DNA of 23,979 bases from Rhizopus sp. PT2906 (taxonomy: Eukaryota > Mucoromycota > Mucoromycetes > Mucorales > Rhizopodaceae). Under the pieces are notes generated by a model. That model did no database searches. It was not told where the DNA came from and worked only from the letters and a program-made list of their open reading frames with translations. A program made the translations under genes and the position numbers. How positions within the stretch are numbered: the first letter of the stretch is position 1; each line of letters starts with the position of its first letter. Positions 1 through 10,855 of this stretch are shown in pieces. The stretch spans positions 1 to 23,979 of the forward strand of contig JAMYHX010000580.1 of NCBI GenBank assembly GCA_025529335.1. Direction: 5' to 3'.

Positions 1-905
1 TGAATTTTGTTCTCACCATGGGTGTATTTATTTTCGATCACAGGCGAATTTACTTTCCGGAAAGAGTGTATAACGAGTTGGTTGTAGGAAAAAGAATGTT
101 GTATTTAGCTTTAGTGTTATTGTAAAAAGGCTATTAAGTCGATGATTTGCGAATTAAATTCTTTAAAAAGAGCTGAATGTGATTAGGGAATATTAATGCT
201 GCCAGTATGATAAATGTGGTCAATGTGATTATTTATCAGTGATATTATTGTTGTCAGTACTCTTATTCTCAGCAGATACGATAGAGGAATGTAAAGTAGA
301 ATGTATGCTCTACTGTAAGATTATATTCGAGTTATTATAATGATTTATATCAAACATGTCAAAGAGATGATGTTTTAAAATCACTCACAGTGAATTGGCA
401 AAATAATGACGTTGCAAATAGACAAAATAGTGCGCGGGTTGTATACTTGTTAACACAGATTAACTTGTGAAATATTTGGCGGGGACAACTTGATTTAGCA
501 ATTAATTACTCTATTAGTTTTCAAGACAATAATATTGATAGCTTTATTTAGGTTAAAATATATCGAAGGCTTACTTTTTCTAATTATTGTAAAAAGTAAA
601 TGTTTCCCCGAGAAAAGAAAAAGATAATAGGCCTATAGGAAGTATATTGCTATGTATAGTAAAAAAAGAATCAACCCTTTTCAAGTGAAAACTGAGTCTT
701 TACTAAAACGAACTTTGGCCAGGAGAAAAGCGAAAATTAGAAACCAAAACGAAATCAGTTCGTTACTATAATTTGCATGAAAAAGAAAAGCAGTCTATTC
801 GCTGACAGTGTGGCTTTCCCTGTTTTTTTTTTTTTTTTTAGAGAAAAAAAATTTAACCTTCCACAGCTTAGTCCTCTTTCAGCACCAACCACCAAGAGAC
901 CCATT
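1..905. other. Upstream region and leader of RPA190; no gene recognised
   Basis: This stretch is AT-rich and holds no open frame with a recognisable protein. A 35-codon frame from the ATG at 18 has no family resemblance that I can see. A run of about 18 T ends in an AG near 840, which could be the 3' end of a 5'-leader intron of RPA190. The open frame of RPA190 extends back to an ATG at 777, but that extension is low-complexity and lacks family similarity. No TATA box was confidently identified. Confidence 0.5.
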
Positions 906-3900
906 ATGAATATATCAGTTCCTATTGGCACTGAGGTGGACTATGTATCCTTCTCTTTCTATGAGCCCAGCGAGATTAGAAAGATATCTGTCAAACAGAT
1001 CTTCAATCCTATACTCTTTGACGCCTTAGGTCACCCAACAAAAGGTGGTTTATATGACCCTGCACTTGGCCCCTTCCAAAAGACTCAAATGTAAAATAAA
1101 CAGCAGCAATAACATGTTTATATCATTAACTCGATTTATCTGTAGCTGTGCCACCTGTTCACAAGATCATTTCAACTGTCCTGGCCATTTCGGTCATATT
1201 GAAATTCCTATTCCAGCATATAACCCCATGTTCTTTGACAATCTCTACGCTATTCTCAGAGCCAAATGTATCTATTGTCATCAATTCCGTATTTCTCGTG
1301 CTTTGGTAAATACGATATACATTGTGTTGCGTAAAGCTAACAATTATCTTAGATGAAAAAATACAGTGCACAGTTGACTTTATTACAGCACGGTTTAGTG
1401 AACGAAGCACAGTCATTGAACGAACTCGTCCTTGATTTCAAAAAGACAGAAGCTAAAGATGATGAGACATTGGAAGACAGAATGGAAGAACAAGCACTTT
1501 CGCTATCAACAGTCGAGGATTATATCGAACATATCGACACCTTTATGAAAAATGCTTTGGCAGATGAAGAAAGCCGTAAATTTGCTGCAAAAGATTATAA
1601 AGTTACCGTCATCAACGAAGTTCGAAAGTCTGTCATGAGAGATTTCATGAAACAATGTATTCATAGCAAAAAGTGTGCCAACTGTAGTGGTATTTCTCCT
1701 CCTATTCGTCGTGATGGAGCTGCCAAACTTTTCCAACTTGCTCTCAACAAGAAGGACCAGGCTGCCATGGACCGTTTGAAGAACCAAACCGGCAGTTTCG
1801 AGGAGATTAAGGGATTTACCAACGGCCAGCGATTTTTAACCCCTTATGAAGTCCGTAAGCATGTACAAGCCTTGTTTGAAAAAGAAGGAGATATCACCAC
1901 ATTGCTCTTTGGTGCTCGTGATCCTCGCGTTCCTTCATTTATCAAAAAGGCCACCTACCACATGTTCTTTATCGAAGTGTTGGCAGTGGCACCTACTCGC
2001 TTTAGACCTCCCTCTGTCATGGGCGATAAAACATTTGAATCACCTCAAAATGAACTTTTATCCAGCATTCTAAAAGGATCTCATCTTGTCCGTGACCTTT
2101 CTGAAGAATTGCAAGCCATTTCAGATCAAGAACCAGTCGATAAAAAGAAATTGGAGGCAACACGTAATAGATTTGTGGATTCTATTATCGGTCTTCAGCA
2201 TGCCGTGAATTCATTTATTGACTCTACTAAAAATCCAACCCAAGTTGCCCAAGGAAAGAATTTGCCTCCTGGTATTCGTCAAGCTTTGGAAAAGAAGGAA
2301 GGTTTATTTAGAAAGCATATGATGGGTAAGCGTGTCAACTATGCTGCTCGTTCAGTCATCTCTCCAGATCCATTCATTGAAACATCCGAAATTGGTATTC
2401 CTCCTGTCTTTGCTACCAAGCTTACTTATCCAGAACCAGTCACCCCTCACAACATCAAAGAGATGAGACAAGCTGTTATTAACGGTCCTAACAAATGGCC
2501 AGGTGCTACACACGTTCAGAACGAAGATCAATCCATTGATGTCCTTGGTGACCTCAGTATAGAATCTCGTATTGCTCTTGCCAACTCACTCTTGGCCCCT
2601 CAAAGCTCCCATACAGCTCAAAGCGGAAACAATCCTTATCCTACACGTACTCAAACGATCAACAAGAAGGTCTTCCGTCACTTGCGTAATGGTGATATGC
2701 TCCTTTTGAATCGTCAACCCACACTTCACAAACCATCCATCATGGCACACAAGGCTCGTATTTTACCTGGAGAAAAGACGATTCGTATGCACTACGCTAA
2801 TTGTAACACTTATAATGCCGATTTTGACGGTGATGAAATGAATATTCACTTCCCTCAAAATGAAATTGCTCGTGCTGAAGCTTCCTTTATTGCCAATACC
2901 GACAACCAATACTTGGTTCCTACAAGCGGTAACCCTCTTCGTGGTCTGATCCAAGATAACGTTGACTCTGGTGTATGGATGAGTTCTCGTGATACATTCT
3001 TCACCAAGGAAGAGTACCAGCAACTCCTTTATGGTTCTCTTCGTCCTGAAACCGACGGTACCGGTGGCGGCAAGATCAGAATGTTGCCTCCTGCCATCAT
3101 GAAGCCTCAACCTTTGTGGACTGGTAAGCAAGTCATCTCGACTATTCTCAAGAATCTGACCTGGGGTAAGGCACAATTGAACATGACTTCCAAGTCAAAG
3201 GTACCTGCCAAGTTCTGGGGCCCCAACGCCAAGGAAGAGGATAAGGTATTGGTCATGGATGGTGAATTGATTCACGGTGTCATGGACAAGTCACAATTTG
3301 GTGCTTCTGCTTTTGGTCTTGTTCATTCTGTTTATGAAATCTATAGTCCTGAAGCTGCTGGTATGCTTCTCAGTATCTTGAGTCGTTTGTTCATCAAGTT
3401 CCTTCAATCACACGGTTTCACTTGTCGTATGGACGATTTGGTTCTCACCAAGGAAGGCGATCAATGGCGTAGAGACTTACTTGACCAAGGTGTCGGCTTG
3501 GGTGATGAAGCTCACTTGGAATTCCTTGGCTTAGCAGATACAGCAAAGACAGCTAGCCCTGAAGTGCTTTCAAAGGAATTCAAGCTTCGTATGAACGAAG
3601 TCATTCGTGATGACAACAAATTAGCTGGTCTTGATAACGCCATGAAGGCTAAAGTAAACAAATTGACCTCCTCCATCACTCAGAAATGTCTTCCCGATGG
3701 TCTCATCCGTCCTTTCCCCAAGAACGACATGCAAATGATGACTGTGTCTGGTGCCAAGGGTTCTAATGTTAATGCTACTCAAATTTCTTGTTTACTTGGC
3801 CAGCAAGAACTTGAAGGTCGTCGTGTGCCTCTTATGGTCTCAGGTCGTTCTCTTCCTTCCTTCAGACCTTTTGATACCAGTGCCCGTGCTGGTGGTTTCG

Positions 3901-6058
3901 TCACCGGTCGTTTCTTGACGGGTATTCGTCCTCAAGAATACTATTTCCATTGTATGGCTGGTCGTGAAGGTTTGATTGATACTGCTGTCAAGACATCTCG
4001 TTCTGGTTACTTGCAACGTTGTTTGATCAAGCATCTTGAAGGCTTACGTGTTCATTACGATCATACTGTACGTGATTCTGATGGCTCCGTCTTACAGTTC
4101 CATTATGGTGAAGACTCTTTGGACGTTATCAAGGCTAAGCATATCAATCAATTTGGTTTCTCTGCTCACAATTTCGAAGCTCTTTCTCAGAAATACCATC
4201 CCAAGGCTGCCTTAGCCTCACTTGAAATCAAGCAAGGTGAAGAATATGCCAAGAAGGCTTTGAAGAAGCCAGGCAAGTATGATCCTGCTCTTTCTGTGTA
4301 TAACCCAGGTACGCATCTTGGTGTCGTCTCTGAACGATTCGCTCTTGCAATGAAGAACTATATCCAAAAGAACCCAGATGGTATGCCTTTCGAAAAGGAT
4401 TCTCAACTCTCAAAGAACACAGCTCGTTATGCTGGCTTAACAAAGAACAAATTTAAGGCCCTGATGAATCTCAAATACCTTCACAGTTTAGTCGAGCCTG
4501 GTGAAGCTGTTGGTCTATTAGCCGCACAATCTGTAGGTGAACCATCCACACAAATGACATTAAACACTTTCCACTTTGCTGGTTATGGTGCTGCCAACGT
4601 TACCTTGGGTATTCCTCGTCTTCGTGAAATTATCATGACCGCTGCTCGCAAGATCAAAACACCCACCATGTTACTGCCTCTCTTACCAGAGACCTCTGCA
4701 AAGAAGGCAACTCAGTTTTGTAAATCTGCATCTAGACTCACATTAGCTCAACTGGTGGATAATGTCGTTGTCAGAGAAAAGACAAGTGCCAAGACGGCAG
4801 ACAATAACTACAAAAGATCCAAGACATACTCTATTCGTGTTAATCTCTTTGAAGAAAAGGAATATAACGAAGAGTATCGTGTTTCTGCTAAGCGTGTTAA
4901 AGAAGTGCTGGCTACTGCTTTCCTGAAAGATTTGGAAGAGTTGATCCGTAAAGATATTAAAGATACCAAAAAGATTGAAGATATTAGCAAAGCTCACAAG
5001 ATGGACGCTCCTGGGGATGAGGATGCTAATGAAGATCTTGGTGATGCTGCAGCTAAGGGTGGATATGCCTCTGATGACGCAGAAGATATGGATGCCAAGA
5101 CAGCTCGTAAATCAGCACAGAACAAGCCACAGGCAAGTTATGACGAACCTGATGAAGATGACATTGTTCCCGAAGACAATGAAAAGAGCTTGGAAGATGA
5201 GGAAGAGGAGTTTGAACAAGCTATTCTTGCTGGTGCTGATGATGAGGAAGAAGCTCCTAAGCGATCCTCTTCTAAAGGAGGTAAACTTGAAGAGCAAGCT
5301 GTTCAAAAGAGTAAATACTGCACCCGATTCAAGTTTGATGATAACGATGGTGCATTCTGTGAAATTGATATGGAGTTCCCTGCTGATACTAAGAAGATTT
5401 TGATGATCTCTTTGATTGAAAAATCTTGCGCAAGAGTGGTTGTCCATGAAGTCAAGGGTATTTCTAAATGTTTTGAATACATTAACCCCACTGAAAACGA
5501 TACTTCTGTAAGTACATTTGGCATTAAATGACCAATACTCATTTTTTGAATAGAAACGTCTTCAAACTGAAGGTGTCAATCTCAGAGGCATGTGGGCATT
5601 CTCTGATATTATTGATGTTAACTATATTGATACCAATGATATTGCTGCCATCTTGAATACATATGGTGTTGAAGCAGCTAGAAATGCCATTATTAAGGAA
5701 GTGGCCAGTGTCTTTGCTGTCTATGGTATTGTGGTGGATCGTCGTCACTTGACATTGATTGCAGACTATATGACATTTGAAGGTGGATATAAACCATTCT
5801 CTCGTATCGGTATTGGATCCAATGTAGCACCTTTCCTCAAGATGAGTTTTGAATCGACATGTAAATTCTTGACAGAAGCAACACTGTAAGTTACTTTATA
5901 AATAATGATAAAAAAAAACATGAATTAACCCCTTTTATAATAGACATGGTGACTTTGATACACTTGACTCTCCCTCTTCAAGAATTGTTGTTGGCCGAGT
6001 GGTAGAAGGAGGCACGGGCTCATTTGATGTCTTGCAACCTCTCACTTCTACGGCCTGA
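906..6058 (+). CDS. RPA190: DNA-directed RNA polymerase I largest subunit (A190)
   Basis: This is the catalytic largest subunit of nucleolar RNA polymerase I, which transcribes the pre-rRNA. Exons are 906-1090, 1146-1305, 1353-5507, 5554-5885 and 5944-6058, giving 1648 residues; the yeast protein has about 1664. All four introns (55, 47, 46 and 58 nt) have GT..AG ends and keep phase. Visible landmarks, in order, are: the clamp zinc site CATC...CPGH (residues 63-76); a second cysteine pair, CANC; the catalytic NADFDGDEMN (603-612) with the three Mg-binding Asp at 605, 607 and 609; the bridge helix starting GREGLIDTAVKT (about 985); the trigger loop from EPGEAVG to FHFAG (about 1163-1190); an acidic stretch at about 1330-1425, typical of Pol I; and the C-terminal GTGSFDVL. 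The start at 906 (MNISVPIGTE) was chosen because fungal A190 proteins begin this way. The open frame from 777 would add 43 low-complexity residues. ALO1 follows on the same strand after 195 bp. Confidence 0.97.
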
Positions 6059-6215
6059 ACATAGACTTTTTTTTTCGCATTTTTATATATAAATAAATTA
6101 TTCATTTTTTAATAGCATCAACAAATAAGCAAGTAAGAGAGAGATTGTCTCATTCATTGTATAAATGATGTTTTCAAGCGGAGAGAGGATCATTTCTTCT
6201 GGCGTTCCAGATCTG

Positions 6216-6240
6216 CTTCTTTTCTTTCTTTCTTTCTTTT
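6216..6240 (+). repeat. CTTT-type pyrimidine tract in the leader of ALO1
   Basis: A tandem CTTT-like pyrimidine run ends 13 nt before the ALO1 start codon. CT-rich tracts next to transcription starts are common in fungal promoters, so this probably marks the transcription start region. No TATA box is evident in the 195-bp gap after RPA190. Confidence 0.6.
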
Positions 6241-6253
6241 CTCTTATATCCTA

Positions 6254-6404
6254 ATGACCTCAATTGATATTTATCAATTAGATCCTGAACTTCAGCAAGT
6301 GGTAGTAGATGATTATACATTTAAAAATTGGTCAAATACGTTCACATGTAAACCTGAACTATTCTTTCGTCCTAGGACAGAAAAACAAGTTCAAAAGGTA
6401 AACA

Positions 6405-6435
<31 letters not shown>

Positions 6436-7824
6436 GCTGTCAAATCATAAACAATGTTTATAGATAATTTTACTGGCAAATAAATTAAACAAGCCATTGA
6501 AAGCAGTCGGCAGTGGACATTCACCCTCTGATCTAGCATGTTCTTCAGGATTCATGATCTCTCTTGAAAACTTGAATGCTCTCTTGAATGTTGACAAGAA
6601 TAACAACACAGTGACAGTTGAAGCTGGTATGTCCCTTCATAAACTACATGTAGTTTTAAGAGAAAACGGTCTTGCTCTCAGTAATCTTGGCTCTATCTCT
6701 GATCAATCGATCGCTGGTGTCATGGCCACTGCAACACATGGAACGGGTGCTCACTTTGGCTGTCTGTCTACATTTGTAAATATCCCCTCCTAAACAACCA
6801 ATGATATATAAAACCAACACTCTATTTATTATTAGATTGTCAATTTAACATTGGTGACAGCTGACGGAAGTATCCTATTTTGTTCACCAGATGAAAATAG
6901 ACAAGTATTTGAAGCAGCTCGATGTAGCTTGGGCGCTCTGGGTATCATCACTCGTATGACCTTGAGAGTTGAACCTGACTTCAAGCTAGAGGCTATTCAA
7001 AAGCCATACAAGTTTTCTAAAGTATTGGAAAATTGGGACGATGTCATTCATTCATCAGAGCACACCCGTATATGGTGGTACCCACATACAGATGATTGTG
7101 TTGTGTGGAGAGCCAATCGTACAGACAAGGAAAAATATAAATCTTCACCAAGTTATTTTATGGAAAGAGTATATGGATTCCACATTTATCAGGCTATGCT
7201 CAATGTCACACGATATGGAACCTCTTTAATTCCTTACCTCACAAAACTCATGTTTAAGACATTACATAGTAGACCTATTCATGTTGTGGATGATTCCAAC
7301 AAGGTCTTCAACTTTGATTGTCTCTTTCCTCAATATGTCAATGAATGGGCCATTGACTGGAAAGATGCACCTGCAGCCTTGATGAAGTTGGATAAATTCA
7401 TTACCGAAAACGACCTCAAAGTTCATTTCCCAGTAGAAATTCGCTTTGTGGATGAAGATGATGTTTGGTTAAGCCCTGCTAATGGGCGTAAAACTTGTTA
7501 CATTGGTGTGATTATGTATAGACCTTATGGTAAGCCTGTTCCATATAAGAAATACTGGAAAGGGTATGAAGACATTATGCGTGAATACAATGGTCGTCCT
7601 CATTGGGCCAAGGTATACTCTCTTGTTCAATAGCTTAATGTTTTTTAATCATTTCCTTAAAGGCACATGGTCAAACAAGAAAGGATTTGGAGGCATCTTA
7701 TCCTAAATTCAAGGACTTTTTACGTGTTCGTCAACAGCTGGATCCAAAGGGCATATTTCTCAATGACTATTTAAGACGACACGTTGTAGAAGACCGTCAG
7801 ACGATTGAAGTGGCAAAATTATAA
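6254..7824 (+). CDS. ALO1: D-arabinono-1,4-lactone oxidase (FAD-linked)
   Basis: This enzyme oxidises an aldono-1,4-lactone with oxygen, the last step of D-erythroascorbate synthesis; the yeast and plant/animal relatives sit in mitochondrial or ER membranes. Exons are 6254-6397, 6464-6775, 6836-7612 and 7663-7824. All junctions are phase 0 and give 464 residues. The FAD_binding_4 domain carries VGSGHSPSD near residue 60, whose His is the expected covalent FAD attachment site, followed by ATATHGTGAHFG. The C-terminal ALO domain carries the family signature HWAK, which joins across intron 3 to AHGQ. The length lies between animal gulonolactone oxidase (about 440) and yeast Alo1 (526). Intron 1 is 66 nt and contains ten TAA units. 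Substrate preference (arabinono- or gulono-lactone) cannot be read from sequence; the fungal setting favours D-arabinono-lactone. The gene converges on the chorismate mutase/prephenate dehydratase gene with 19 bp between stop codons. Confidence 0.9.
6406..6435 (+). repeat. (TAA)10 microsatellite inside ALO1 intron 1
   Basis: Ten perfect TAA units lie eight bases after the 5' splice site of ALO1 intron 1 and make up nearly half of the 66-nt intron. Length variation here would change the intron length but not the protein. Confidence 0.95.
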
Positions 7825-7843
7825 TAAATTAATGGGTTTTTTT

Positions 7844-9228
7844 TTATTCTGGTCTTTGGTTTGGGAAACTACCTAAGACGACAACATCCAGGCAGAATTT
7901 ATCCAAATCCTTGAGTGCCTTTTTGATTTCTTCATTTTCAAAATGACCAGAACATTCTACAAAAAAGACATAATGCCATGGACGCTGACCACTTGGACGA
8001 GAGTCTATCTTGAATAAATTTAGACCATAATCCTTGAATACTTTCAATCCATCACATAGTGCACCAGGCTGACGATGATCTACGGTGAAACTGATCAAGG
8101 TATGATCATCTTGTGTAGGAGAATCACTTGCTGTACCAATTATCAAGAAACGAGTCTTATTGGCTATTTTGGAATTTGTTATTATTCATACATCTCTTTG
8201 TGTTTTTTCTTACATGAAATATCTTCTATATTGGACGCCACGACCTCCAATCCATAAAGCTCTGCACAGATTTCACTGCAAATAGCCGCTGATCCTGTTT
8301 CTAATGCCGCCTTTTCTGCAGCCTCTGCAGTTGATCGAACTGTGATACGTCTTGCGGTTGGAATATGCGCTGATAGCCACTTTTGAGTTTGGCCTAATCC
8401 TTGAGGATGACTGTACACCTTTGTGATCTTGTCTAATTTACTGTTTGACAACAGACATTGATGCACTGTCAGATAAGTCTCTGCACGTACTCTAACAGGT
8501 GAATGAATGAAGCGATCCAATGTTTCGACTACTGTGCCAAACGTAGAATTTTCAAAGGGCACAATGCCGTACGTTGTCTGACCCTTTTCAACAGCATCAA
8601 ATACGTCTAAGGATCGAGTAAGACATAGGCTATTAATATAAATAATCTAGTATTTTTTTTTTTTTTTTTTTTTTTTTACCGCTAATTTGCTTTTGAGCCA
8701 CATAAGCAACGCTATCACCAAAGCGATTATAAGCAGCTTGGTGAGAAAAGGTGCCTTGAGGTCCTAAATAAGCAATGGATACATCCTTTTGTAATGCAAT
8801 CGATGCAGACATAATCTTGGAATATATAGATATTAGTCATTGAGACGAAATGATCAAACTCTTGTACAGTCTTACCTCTCTAAAGATGGCATTTAATGAA
8901 TCATCATTGAGTGGTCCTGGATTAAGACGAGATAACTATAAAGGGTATTGAGCGAGATGACACGATATCTATTTGAAATGATCAAACCTTTTCGTAAATC
9001 TCTTTTTCTCTACCTGGTCTATACACATGTACATCGGATTCTGCTGCTTCTTCTGCTGTACTGATGAATAGTATAAGTTATCTATATAAACGTACATGTA
9101 TTCACTTACATTGATTTTCTTTTAGCTGCACCAATGTCCAATGAAACACGGGCCCTTTCGTTTAGTATGTTGACTAGTGTTATATCTAGAGAATCGATCT
9201 TTTTTCTAAGAGAAGGTAAATCACTCAT
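7844..9228 (-). CDS. Fused chorismate mutase / prephenate dehydratase (P-protein type)
   Basis: The gene encodes two steps of phenylalanine synthesis: chorismate to prephenate, then prephenate to phenylpyruvate. Exons, 5' to 3' on the minus strand, are 9228-9110, 9060-8988, 8935-8876, 8815-8680, 8606-8214 and 8163-7844, giving 366 residues. All five introns are GT..AG and phase-consistent. Residues 1-95 form an AroQ-type chorismate mutase. Aligned with the E. coli P-protein mutase, the active-site residues R8, R25, K36, R57, E58, S89 and Q93 are all present. Residues about 104-270 form the prephenate dehydratase, with YLGPQGTFSHQAA, VPFENSTFGTV and the catalytic Thr in NKTRF (262-266). The C-terminal ACT domain has QPGAL and DSRPSG, the usual phenylalanine-binding motifs, so feedback inhibition by Phe is likely. 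Yeast instead uses separate ARO7 and PHA2 proteins. The ATG at 9226-9228 (context ACCAATGAG) starts just ahead of the mutase domain. Confidence 0.9.
8653..8677. repeat. Homopolymer T25 inside an intron of the CM-PDT gene
   Basis: Twenty-five T on the plus strand read as 25 A in the transcript. They directly follow the G of the 5' splice site, so the 73-nt intron begins GT followed by a long A run. The length may be affected by polymerase slippage in sequencing. Confidence 0.9.
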
Positions 9229-9697
9229 TGGTAGAAGCTTTCAAAAAAAAAAAGAAACGAAAAAAAAGAAGAGAAAAAAAAAAAAAAAAATTAAGTGTCA
9301 GTGTTGGTCATATCTGTTTGACAGGAACAAGCAATTTGATTGGATCTTATTGAATAAACTCAAATGCAGCTGTCAAAATAATAAAAACAACACACTGTAA
9401 GTACTTTTTCTCTGTTTCTTTTCTTGGGTTGTAATAAAAGTCTTTCTTTATAGAGACACATTCAATCCATAGTTTATAGTATTTCATGAATAGGAACTAA
9501 TTGAATATCGGAATCTCCGAACCTTATTTCCGATGTACCGTGTGTCATCTTTGACTACTGAGTACAAATGCAGTGACTAGTTTTATGAGCATCTTCTAAT
9601 TTAAACAAGACAAGAAATAAAGTTTCAAAGAGGGGGTTTATTTACTTTTTGTCTCTATGCTATTATTAACTACATGCACACAAATGGTTTTGTGCTA
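9229..9697. other. Intergenic region between uL6m and the CM-PDT gene
   Basis: These 469 bp must hold the CM-PDT promoter (minus strand) and the 3' end of uL6m. A purine-rich A/G tract (about 9240-9290) lies just upstream of the CM-PDT start and reads as a pyrimidine-rich leader on the coding strand. An imperfect palindrome occurs at 9507-9534. A GTAAGT..TATAG pair on the plus strand (about 9398-9453) looks like an intron, but no coding exon flanks it. I see no gene here. Confidence 0.5.
9507..9534. repeat. Short inverted repeat, 7-bp arms
   Basis: The arms are ATCGGAA (9507-9513) and TTCCGAT (9528-9534), separated by 14 nt. The spacing suits a dimeric regulator site or a weak hairpin. It lies about 280 bp upstream of the CM-PDT start codon. 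No known factor can be assigned. Confidence 0.4.
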
Positions 9698-10396
9698 TTA
9701 TTTCTTCTTTCCTTCCTTCTTCTTGATTGTCTCATCGTTAATAAAGATACCCTTTTGGTTATAAGGTTCAGGCTTTCTCCAGCGTTGAATCTTTGCAGCA
9801 AATTCAGTCACATGTTGTAAGTTGATACCTTGCAGTACAATACGATTAGGTTGAGGCACTGCGCATGAAACACCCTCTGGTAAGTCCATGAGGATAGGAT
9901 GAGAGTAACCAAGCTTTAGGGATAAGGTTCTATTGTTGTTCTCGAGTGCACCTCTGTAACCAACACCGACGAGACGTAAGTGAACTTTATATCCGTCTGA
10001 TACTCCCACAATTGCATTATTAATCAATGCACGAGTTGTTCCCCACATTGCCTTTTGTTTCTTTTCTTTTTCATCTTCAATTGTCACTTGAAGTGTGTTT
10101 TCAGCATTAGGATCATCTTTGGGCGCTGGTTCAAAGTTAAGCTTGATAAAAGGTTTTATTGGCAATTGTTGCTTTCCAAGTGGTCCGGTAACTGTGAGTG
10201 TTGTATTATTTAATTCAGAGGGAATGCGAGGTTCAAGGATAGGTGTCAAGTCATGTTCAATCTTGATCTCTTGAGAGTATGTGATTGGTTTACGTCCAAT
10301 ATGAGACAAGGTTGGTACAGAAGTGTGAATAAGACGTCTAGACTGAGTTGTTGCTACTTGACATAGTGACTTTGTTGCAATGGTCAACCTGGACAT
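9698..10396 (-). CDS. MRPL6: Mitochondrial large-subunit ribosomal protein uL6m
   Basis: This single-exon gene encodes 232 residues of the L6 family, a protein that binds 23S-type rRNA near the sarcin-ricin loop of the mitoribosome. The first 35 or so residues are basic and hydroxyl-rich with few acidic residues (MSRLTIATKSL...SRRLIHTS), as expected for a mitochondrial targeting sequence. Two L6 repeats follow. The second carries VGVGYRG and ends in the family signature RKPEPYNQKGIF. The lysine-rich tail KKKEGKKK is also typical. Mitochondrial rather than cytosolic L9 identity is shown by bacterial-like length and the targeting region. It shares a divergent upstream region with the ankyrin gene at 10856. 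Confidence 0.93.
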   Translation of the reverse strand: MSRLTIATKSLCQVATTQSRRLIHTSVPTLSHIGRKPITYSQEIKIEHDLTPILEPRIPSELNNTTLTVTGPLGKQQLPIKPFIKLNFEPAPKDDPNAENTLQVTIEDEKEKKQKAMWGTTRALINNAIVGVSDGYKVHLRLVGVGYRGALENNNRTLSLKLGYSHPILMDLPEGVSCAVPQPNRIVLQGINLQHVTEFAAKIQRWRKPEPYNQKGIFINDETIKKKEGKKK

Positions 10397-10855
10397 GGTT
10401 ATTAAGAAAAAGAGATAGGGGCAACAACAATTTTGGTTACTCTATAGCTGGGGTGTGTATCTGATTTTTTTTTTCTTCATTTTGAGCTGAACAGTCACTT
10501 TAAAAAACCGCACATGAGCGCCAATGCAGAAAACTGAAAAGAGGTGATGTAATAATTTTGGCCGGGCAAACCAGTCGCATTGATTTTTATGAAACCATTT
10601 TTAAATAAGCTTTTTTTTCTTATTATTATTATTATTCTTTCTTCTTTCTTTTTCCCCCTTTTTTTTTAACTCCAAAAAAAATTTTTTTATATATACAAAA
10701 AGGTCTTTCTTTTATTTAAAAGGTGAATAAGTTACTTGCACTTTAGAATATAAACTAATGTTTTTGTATAGAGATTCCCTTTCCATTTACCAAAAAAGCT
10801 TCAATTATACATAAACACATTTATATATATACCTCAAACTATACTATACATTTTA
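10397..10855. promoter_or_regulatory. Divergent promoter region between MRPL6 and the Hos4-like gene
   Basis: This 459-bp gap separates two divergent start codons. It contains several T/CT-rich tracts (about 10612-10668) and AT-rich TATA-like strings (about 10686-10696 and 10818-10830). No single TATA box or operator stands out. Confidence 0.5.

Noticed and set aside
777..905. In-frame N-terminal extension of RPA190 from the ATG at 777
   Set aside because: It is low-complexity (encoded partly by a T homopolymer), shows no similarity to A190, and the family start matches MNIS at 906.
4975..5403. 142-codon open frame on the plus strand inside RPA190
   Set aside because: It is a frame shadow of the acidic, purine-rich part of the coding sequence and has no independent protein features.
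5990..6030. String GGCCGAGTGGTAGAAGG resembling the D-arm of tRNA-Leu/Ser
   Set aside because: It lies in the last coding exon of RPA190 (VVGRVVEGG), and there is no matching anticodon arm, T-arm or acceptor stem downstream.
9398..9453. Intron-like GTAAGT..TATAG on the plus strand between uL6m and CM-PDT
   Set aside because: Neither side carries an open frame with coding character; short GT..AG pairs arise often in AT-rich sequence.
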